Assembly (NCBI GenBank): GCA_002719575.1
Contig: PBHS01000002.1
Span: forward strand, 1-7,266
Source: Gammaproteobacteria bacterium
Lineage (GTDB): Bacteria > Pseudomonadota > Gammaproteobacteria > Pseudomonadales > Pseudohongiellaceae
Reading direction: 5' to 3'
DNA length: 7,266 nucleotides
Below are positions 1 to 7,200 of this stretch, in pieces. How positions within the stretch are numbered: position 1 is the first letter of the stretch; each line of letters begins with the position of its first letter. Position numbers and translations under genes: made by a program. The notes under the pieces were generated by a model. It searched no databases and had not been told where the DNA came from. It saw only the letters and a list, made by a program, of their open reading frames with translations.

Positions 1-2
1 GT

Positions 3-83
3 TCTTATTACCCTCTATTAGTGAATGCTGAAAAAACTTTTTCTCAGATCAAAGGGAAATTACCCACTATAAAAGATGTGTAA
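3..83 (+). CDS. 3' end of an unidentified plus-strand gene (partial)
   Basis: Reading from position 3, 26 codons run open to a TAA at 81-83 and end in ...KGKLPTIKDV. The 5' part lies outside the window. Support is indirect: the other two plus frames close early (TAG at 19-21, TGA at 29-31), the peptide has ordinary mixed composition, and a hairpin followed by a T-run begins five bases after the stop, where a terminator would be expected. The gene would be convergent with the barrel gene, whose stop is at 138-140. I do not recognise the family from this fragment. An open stretch this short can arise by chance in AT-rich DNA, so this remains a moderate call. Confidence 0.45.
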   Translation, partial: SYYPLLVNAEKTFSQIKGKLPTIKDV

Positions 84-87
84 TCTT

Positions 88-115
88 CAAACTTCTTGAA
101 GTTTGGAATCTTTTT
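88..115 (+). terminator. Probable intrinsic terminator between convergent genes
   Basis: CAAACTTC (88-95) and GAAGTTTG (98-105) form a perfect 8-bp inverted repeat with a two-base centre, so the real stem is probably 7 bp with a 4-base loop. A T5 run (111-115) follows within six bases on the plus strand, which suits the reading frame ending at 83. Outer arms AAAAGAT (71-77) and ATCTTTT (108-114) can also pair across an asymmetric internal loop. The element may therefore also stop minus-strand transcripts leaving the barrel gene, although the T-run on that side is short and displaced. The stem is AT-rich and only moderately strong. Confidence 0.5.
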
Positions 116-137
116 AATCAAATACAAATGGTAGGTA

Positions 138-854
138 TTAAAAGTTGTACTTTAGGCTAATTTTAAAATTGTGTGTGGTGTAATCAGATGAAAAACTGCC
201 TTCGTCTCCAATTATTTCTGGATTATCAATAAACATTAAATCTGATTCCAAAGTTCCAAAGTCACTATAATTGTAAAGCAATCCAAGAGATATCGCGCTT
301 GAGATTTTATATTCTACTCCGGCACCCAGTTGCCAGAAAAAATCAGATTCGTCATATTCACTTTCCCATACTGAATCTGTTGCCTTGAGATCTATTCCTG
401 CAACACCTACACCTCCAAGCAAGGACATGGTAATTTTATCAAGCGACACAAAATCATATGATAAAGACAACAAGCCTGCTGTCGTTTTGGTATCGGCAAA
501 TATATTGTATTTTTCGGGATCAAGCGCAGGCCCCTCAACACCTTGAGTTATACTACTGAATTCACCAATACGAAGTAAACCCAGGCTAATCTGAGTTTTA
601 TCAATTCTAGTTCCAATGTTTATACCAAACATTTCCGATGAACCATCATCATTTCCAGTGTTTTGAACACCTGCCTCTTTGTTCATTCCTCCAGTATCAG
701 CAGTCCACAAAGAAACACCACCGTCAACGCTGATAAATGGCTTTGAGAACATATTAAAGAATCCCCTCTTAGTTTTAGGATTTTCTTCAGCTATGCTGAT
801 CACATTGGTGATAATGAAACAAATGATTGAGAATATGAATACTGTTTTTTTCAT
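138..854 (-). CDS. Small outer-membrane beta-barrel protein, probably 8-stranded
   Basis: This 238-residue protein is predicted to sit in the outer membrane. Residues 1-22 are a signal peptide: MKK, a hydrophobic stretch, then a likely cut after ISIA. The only Cys is inside the signal and there is no lipobox, so it is not a lipoprotein. Eight amphipathic strands can be picked out near residues 38-50, 74-84, 87-97, 122-135, 140-154, 172-183, 186-198 and 223-238. The chain ends in HNFKISLKYNF, with the terminal Phe of a BAM-type beta-signal. Acidic, Gly/Ser/Asn-rich segments such as 51-73 and 199-222 look like surface loops. Size and layout fit the OmpA/OmpW-like 'outer membrane beta-barrel' group (PF13505-like); function is unknown. 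The ATG at 854 is the natural start because the signal peptide begins there. It lies 8 bases after the stop of the giant gene, with an A/T-rich leader and no Shine-Dalgarno sequence. The two genes are probably co-transcribed. Its AT-rich composition matches the 3' part of the giant gene. Confidence 0.85.
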   Translation of the reverse strand: MKKTVFIFSIICFIITNVISIAEENPKTKRGFFNMFSKPFISVDGGVSLWTADTGGMNKEAGVQNTGNDDGSSEMFGINIGTRIDKTQISLGLLRIGEFSSITQGVEGPALDPEKYNIFADTKTTAGLLSLSYDFVSLDKITMSLLGGVGVAGIDLKATDSVWESEYDESDFFWQLGAGVEYKISSAISLGLLYNYSDFGTLESDLMFIDNPEIIGDEGSFSSDYTTHNFKISLKYNF

Positions 855-862
855 AAATTGTT

Positions 863-1285
863 TTATTTATTATTATTTAAATTGATTCTCATGTAAAGAG
901 ACTTTGCTTCTTTAACTTCAATTGAAGCCTTGATAAGGTGATACCCTTCCTTATCCTCTAAAATTTTGAAAGCCAATCCACTGTTGGACCAATCCCTAAG
1001 GTTAGTTGACCACTCAATTCCATAGAAACCTTCGGGAATAATCTTACTGCGAGGGTATATCATAGAAAGAGATTTTTCATTTCTTGTGATTCTAAATAAA
1101 GCCCCCTCATCAGGCGAGTTTGGATCAGTTCCGAAAAATAATTCTATGGCATTTGTCAAAGAATCATTGTCTGGATCTGCAGACAGTCCCCAAAGGACTT
1201 TTTCCAGTGACGGCTTAATTATAAGATCTTTGTCAAAATGAATATTTATCCAATCTTTAACATAATCTGTGGAGTGAAATGCACC
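863..1285 (-). other. C-terminal EF-hand-like loop plus beta-module (residues 1993-2132)
   Basis: Residues 2029-2040, DPDNDSLTNAIE, place D, D, D and E at positions 1, 3, 5 and 12 of a canonical EF-hand loop, followed by LFFGTDPNSPDE. A beta-region follows with MIYPRSK, then YGIEWSTNLRDWS (2080-2092), and ends MRINLNNNK. The combination 'DPD.D.L.N..E...GTDP' followed by 'Y.(V/I)EWS(T)(D/N)L..W' is a familiar C-terminus of exported proteins in Verrucomicrobiota and relatives. From established patterns it is probably a calcium-stabilised terminal domain; a role in export or anchoring is conjecture. It is the main taxonomic clue in the window. Confidence 0.65.
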
Positions 1286-4200
1286 AGGAAGCTCAAGATA
1301 ATTTACGTAAACCTTACCTGATCGCTCATATAAATCAGATTCTCGATCTTTAGAAGCACCTATGATGGCAACATTATCACCTAGGGCTACACTAGAACCA
1401 AAACCAGATACAGTGTCATCTCTTTCAGGATGAAGCATTCCAGAAAACAACCAATTTTCTGTTCCTCTAATATCTCTTTCATAAAGATGCACATCTCCAG
1501 CTGGATAATTTGCATTAATACTATTTTTACCAACGATTAGATACCTATTATTAATATCTACCGAATTACCGAATTTTTCATTCTCATGTAATTCTTGACT
1601 AAATAATTCATCAATCAAATCCCATGACAAATTCTCTTTGTTATTCCTTTCATAAACAAATGCTGCCCCTGAATCCTTGACTCGTTCTCCATTTCTCAAA
1701 GAAGCATCAAATAAGAAGCTACCAACAACAACTGATATCCCGTCAACCGCTACACTGGACCCAAAACCGTCTCCTCTTGAGGCTCTAGGATCATCAAAAA
1801 GGTCCAGTGTATCATCTAAAACCCACCCCCCTTTTACTCTATTCTTGTTAGAAAAAATGTATACTGCACCTAACTCAAATCCATCTACTTCTTTCGACCG
1901 ATCAGCGCCAGGTGCACCAACAACAGCATAGGTTCCATCTACATCCAAAGAGAAGCCAAACCAATCCATTCTGTCACCGTCATGGATTATAGTTTGGGTA
2001 AACTCCCATCCTCCTTCAACGAATGGGTTCTTCTCAAATACAAAAACAGCTCCACTGTCTTTGCCATTGGTATCATAATATGGAGCACCAACAAACAGAT
2101 TACCCTCAGTAATACTCACTGCCCTACCAAACTGATCTCCGCTTTTCGCCAACTCTTTAGGGAGAGTAAGCTTTGAAGTTTGAACCCAACCATCTGAATC
2201 TTTTGACTCTTTTTCGTAGATATAAACAGCCCCGGAATCTTTCTTGCCGTGCTCGTTTTTCATACTTGCACCAACCGCCATCATTTCGCCATCAATGTCA
2301 AGGCTTTTACCAAAATTATCCCCTTTAATAATGTCCTCAGGCATCAAAATATCTTTAACTTTCCATTGATTATAATTTCTTCCGTCTCCCCTTTCATAAA
2401 CATAAACACCTCCAGAATCTATCCCATTATTATCCTTAAGATAAGAACCAACAACCATGGTCTTCCCGCTCACTGCTACAGCATTGCCAAATTCAGAACC
2501 TGTCTCGCTATCTGGCAAACCATTCAATTTGAATGGTAAAATAACCGAGGATGGAGGATGGGTAACAGTAACTAAAGTTTTATCACTTACTGTTTCTGAC
2601 TGACCATCAAAAACAGATAAATTAATTAAAATAGACTCAGATTTTCTCTGATTGACTCGGCCTGATGAAGTAGGCTGAAAACATAGACCTTTGAGAAGTA
2701 AAGTTGCCACCTCTGGAGTATGACCTGATGCTACGTACCTATTGCCCTCTTTCCTGAATACATTAGGTTGTGGATAATATAATATCCCTTTTTGCTCATC
2801 ATTAAGGTAAACAGAAACTGTGACCAATTCATTTCCATTGTTATCTACATCGGTAACACTAATATTAGAAAATGGATTAGTAATGGTGGTGTTAATAATT
2901 TCAACCTGACTTTCACCTGATATCACGGGTGCGTCGTTGACACCGTTAACTGTGATCTTGGCTGAGCCTTGGGTCCGGTCCGCTCCACTTTGATGGACCG
3001 TGACTGTGGCCGTTGCCGGGTAAGTTCCACCACTTTGATCCTGCACAATATAAGTGATGGTATCGCTTCCAATGAAGTTATTATTGGGGGTATAAAGAAG
3101 TTCTGAGTTACTGATGGTGATCGTAGCGTTCTCTGAGCTTGCACTGACGATCAACCAATCGCTTGCATTAGATCCTGGAAGGATACCATCATTAATCAGC
3201 ACATCGAGTTGATTATCCTGGGTTCCTGATAGCACGGCGAACTGATCGTTACTAACAGGCAGGTCTCCGACCTTGACGATCACCTGAGCGGTGGCGGTAC
3301 CACCCTGACCATCAGAGACATTATACTCGAAACGCACCGTTCCCACGAACCCACTCGGAGGCGTGTAAAGAACTGCTCCATCAGAGACAGTCGCTTCTCC
3401 TCCCTGACCTCCTCCGACAGAGAAGACACTGACTGGAGTGGTTCCTGTAATCTTCCATGCGGAAGCATCCGCCGGTTTGGAGCCATCATTGGCGAGCACA
3501 TCAAGGACATTGGCGTTTGAATTTGATGCGACGGTGAAGTAATCGGCATTAGTCTCAGCGGCACGAGCGTTTTGACGGGCTAGCACGGTAATGGTGACCT
3601 GCTCTTCGACTCGGCGGTCACTCTGATCACCAAGAACATAAGTGAACTTCTCAATGAAGTGAGATCCCTCTTCCGGGTTCTCCTGCAAGGCAGGGGTGTA
3701 GATGAGGTTAGCCCCATCGATCACGACCTGACCCTGCTGGTCTGGAGCATTAGACTGGTTGGTCTCATTAATACCAACTCCAGTAATGCGAAGTTGCCCC
3801 TGACCAGATGCCGCAAAATCGTTAGCAAGAACCGGAAGAACAAATGAACGCACCTTATCTTCCTCCACCACATCATAAAAGACGGTGTAAGCGTCAGCCG
3901 ATGCGTTGGGTGATGAGTTTACATGAACAAAATTTATAGTGGCGGTTGCCGTGCCAGTTCCGCCTAATCCGTCGGACACGCTGTAAGTCAGCGTAGCCGG
4001 AAGAAGCACACTGACATCGGGTGTGTATTGGATTAATCCATCAACGATACTCACCGTGCCTCGATCTACTTCGGCTGAAGTGATCTCCCAACCGGTTGAC
4101 CCATCAGGAATAATCCCATCATTGGCGAGTACATCCAATTGATTATCTTGTGATCCACTGAGAACTTTAAAATCATCATTGGAGAGATGCAGTGTGTTCT

Positions 4201-7200
4201 CTCTTTCCACGATGCGGACCGTGACGGTCGCTTGCGCGCGTGACACCCCGCCTCCACTCATCTCATAAATAAAACTATCTTCACCACTCGTTCCCGCATT
4301 AGGGGTATAAATGATAGCACCCGAATTAAGCACCACAACGCCTCCCTTGTTTGGAGATTGAATAATGCCCTCAACTTTGAGCTGACCGGCATCGGATGGT
4401 TGGACATCATCATTGGCTAACACTTGCAGCATGGAACTTTGGCCTAAGGTCACGGTAAACGTGTCATCATTCGCCTGAAGGTTACCATTAATCCTATCCT
4501 CGGTGACCTGAATAACCACCTGCGCGGAATCACGATTACCCAACTCATCCTCAACAACGTAAGTAAACACATCATCTCCAACATAGCCTGGTACAGGAAC
4601 ATAGCTTACGGTTCCAAGCTCAGAATTAGCAACAACCAAGCTTCCCTTGCTGGAATCGCTGACATTAAGAAGACGCAGCTCTGAGCTCACTGAGGTAAGG
4701 TTCCGGTCGTTACTAAGAACATTGAGAGTCACTCCTCTTGCTCCAACTGAAACTTTATACTCATCATCTTCTGCAAACACATAACTCCCATCAAAGCTCT
4801 CGTAAGAAATACTATCTGTGTAACTCTGACCAACGGCAAGCGCATCAAACTGAGAAGACCCACTCGGATCATAGACCAAGCGGCTGGTGGCTGAACCTTG
4901 CTCAAGAATCGTTGAGTAAATGACTCCTTCAACATCGGTCGTTCTTCCCTCGGCAGGAACAATGATCCTCTTGTCATCAATACCTTTACTATTGATATCA
5001 GCCTCAAGATCGTTCTCGAGAACACCAGGATGCTGCACCACAAGAAGTTCATCCTCTGCGGTACTGTAGCCTGATCCTGGCAGATCCACGAGAGAATCGG
5101 CAACGGGTTGATCATTGACCCCTTCGACAAGCACTGCCACCACGAAGCTGACACGGTTAAATCCGTCACTCATCTCAAGCTCAAAAGAATCTACTAGGCG
5201 CTCTCCTCTTCTCAGGCTATTTAATGCGACTGAAACCGAAGGATCATACTCAACAGTCGTTCCGTCTGCACTGAGTTTAATACTCGCGCCTTCACGGCTT
5301 GTGTACCCTTCTTGAGGAGCCACCACAAAGAGCGTGTCCTTATCGACATCCGCATCGTTCTTTAACAGTTCAGCACTTGGTATCAGTAACTGACTTTGCT
5401 CATCGGTGTACCAGAGTTCATCGACCTCAACGGCTGATACAAGGGCTCCACCAGCAACTCCTAATGCGGCTCGAATGACTCCATTATTACCTGATGACGC
5501 GGGCCGCACATAACCCACTTCAAGACTTCCAAGCACTTCACCAAGATCTTCACCTGCCCCTACAAACTTTGCTAAACCTACCAAACCTTGAGGGTCGTTA
5601 CTTGGCACCGGTGCATCATTAGCTCCTCTCACGCTCACATCAACGCGCGCCACACTGATCGCTCCATGACGGTCTTCAACCGCATAATAAAATGAATCAT
5701 TGAGAGTGGCATCAGAAGCAATCCCGTTGAGCACTGAAGAGGCCCGAGGATTATAAGCGATGTTGGTCTCTCTATGATCGGCACGAATCTCCAAGGCGAG
5801 CGCTGCGCCTTGGTCACTCGTTGCGTTCAACTGAGAACCTCTTAAATACTTCACCCAAACTCCTTTTTGCTGATGGTCCTCAACAAAGCTGACCGGCAAA
5901 AGGAAGCTATCCTCATCAATCACCTCAATAATATGAAGCGCGTTATAAGACGGATGACCTCCGTAACCGGATATCAAAACACTCTCCGATCCCTGAAGAC
6001 CGTGAGCCAGACTCTTCACCACCACCTTACCGGTCTGCAAATCTGCTTCATAGCCATTTACCTGTTCAACACTATTAAGCACACCAATAACTCTTAAACT
6101 TTCCCCTTCATCATCTGAATCCGGGTCTTTATCGTTCTTCAGCAAGCTCACTTGCGAAATCGAACGAGCCCCCGGGTAGTTAGAGTCCGTATCAAACTCG
6201 GTCTGTGTTCCGGCAAGACTTGAATCAGCCATAATCCTTAGAAGTGAATCCTCAAGCGCTCCCACCGAATCTGCAACTGGTGTCGGGGCGTCGTTCGCTC
6301 CAACAACCTTTACACTAACCTGAACCGTTGAAGCTCTGGTATCCGCGATACCATCTCCGTACGAACGTGGGTCACCTGCCGCGTCTTCAAGGTCGACGAT
6401 CGTGTACTCAAAAGTATCGTTATACTCTACCCCTAGAGGAAGTGCTTCAAGGATCGAAGAGAATCGTGGGTCGTATCTAAGTTGCGTTCCTTTATGAGGC
6501 GTTAGCGCTGTGCCATTGGATGATGGATCAATGTAAACATCAGCTCCAGCTCCTGAGCTCTTTATCTGTGCGTCGCTTACTCCAGCTCCATCAGCTCCAG
6601 CAAGATCTATGATCACCAATGTGTTCTCTTCATTCACATCAGTATCATTGGCAAGAACGTCTAGCATCGCAGGATCATCCTCGGTAACCGTATAGCTATC
6701 GGCGAGAGCTTCAGGGGCCACGTTGTGATAAACTGTGATCAGCGTTTGATTATCTTCCACAGCACCACCGTCTCTATCTGCAACCTTAAGAATAAAACGT
6801 GTCTCCTCAGGTGACGGTCTACCATTCGGTGTCGGTGTAAAGCGTAAGCCCTGGAGAACGGCTGTCATCTGTGTTGGACTTAGTCCACTCACTTTATAGG
6901 TTTGATCTAAAAGAGTCATGGCTCCACTGGGATCAATAAGGGTTCCGTTCGCATGGTTAACCAATAATAACTCCACATCGAGGAGGGCTTGACCATCATC
7001 ATCCACATCGGTGAGTGTCATCCCAGAAAACACATTGAAATAACCATTGGCGGGAGGATTAACTTCCACTTGTTGGGAACCGGCTATGACCGGCAGATCA
7101 TTAACGCTGGTAACGGTAATTGAAACGGTCGAAACATTGGAGTTCAACTCTCCATCATTGACCCGGTAGGTGAAACTATCGGCACCAAAATAATTTAAAT

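Noticed and set aside
1767..1775. RGD tripeptide (residues 1829-1831) in the propeller, suggesting integrin binding
   Set aside because: It falls in the G-D-x-F-G segment that recurs before several FG motifs, with Arg there by chance. It occurs once and has no supporting context.
4729..5169. Minus-strand open frame of 146 codons, and smaller ones at 2923-3144, 3280-3564, 4066-4257 and 5635-5817
   Set aside because: These are alternative frames of the giant gene, rich in Met, Arg and Ser with no domain pattern. The real frame carries clear repeats through the same bases.
5867..6097. Plus-strand open frame of 76 codons, one of several opposite the giant gene (others at 1677-1931, 1982-2176, 2249-2539, 4738-4923, 5115-5315)
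   Set aside because: Each lies antisense to clearly conserved domain sequence, has no recognisable protein features and is explained by the low stop density opposite the coding strand.
6535..6605. AGCTCC-rich simple repeat that might be a slippage or phase-variation tract
   Set aside because: The units are imperfect and interrupted, and the stretch encodes an Ala/Gly/Ser-rich loop of the first VCBS-like repeat. It is too irregular for a phase-variable tract.
2993..6721. CRISPR or tandem DNA repeat array suggested by the many repeats
   Set aside because: The repetition is at protein level, in ~90-225-residue domains with diverged DNA. There are no short identical direct repeats with regular spacers.
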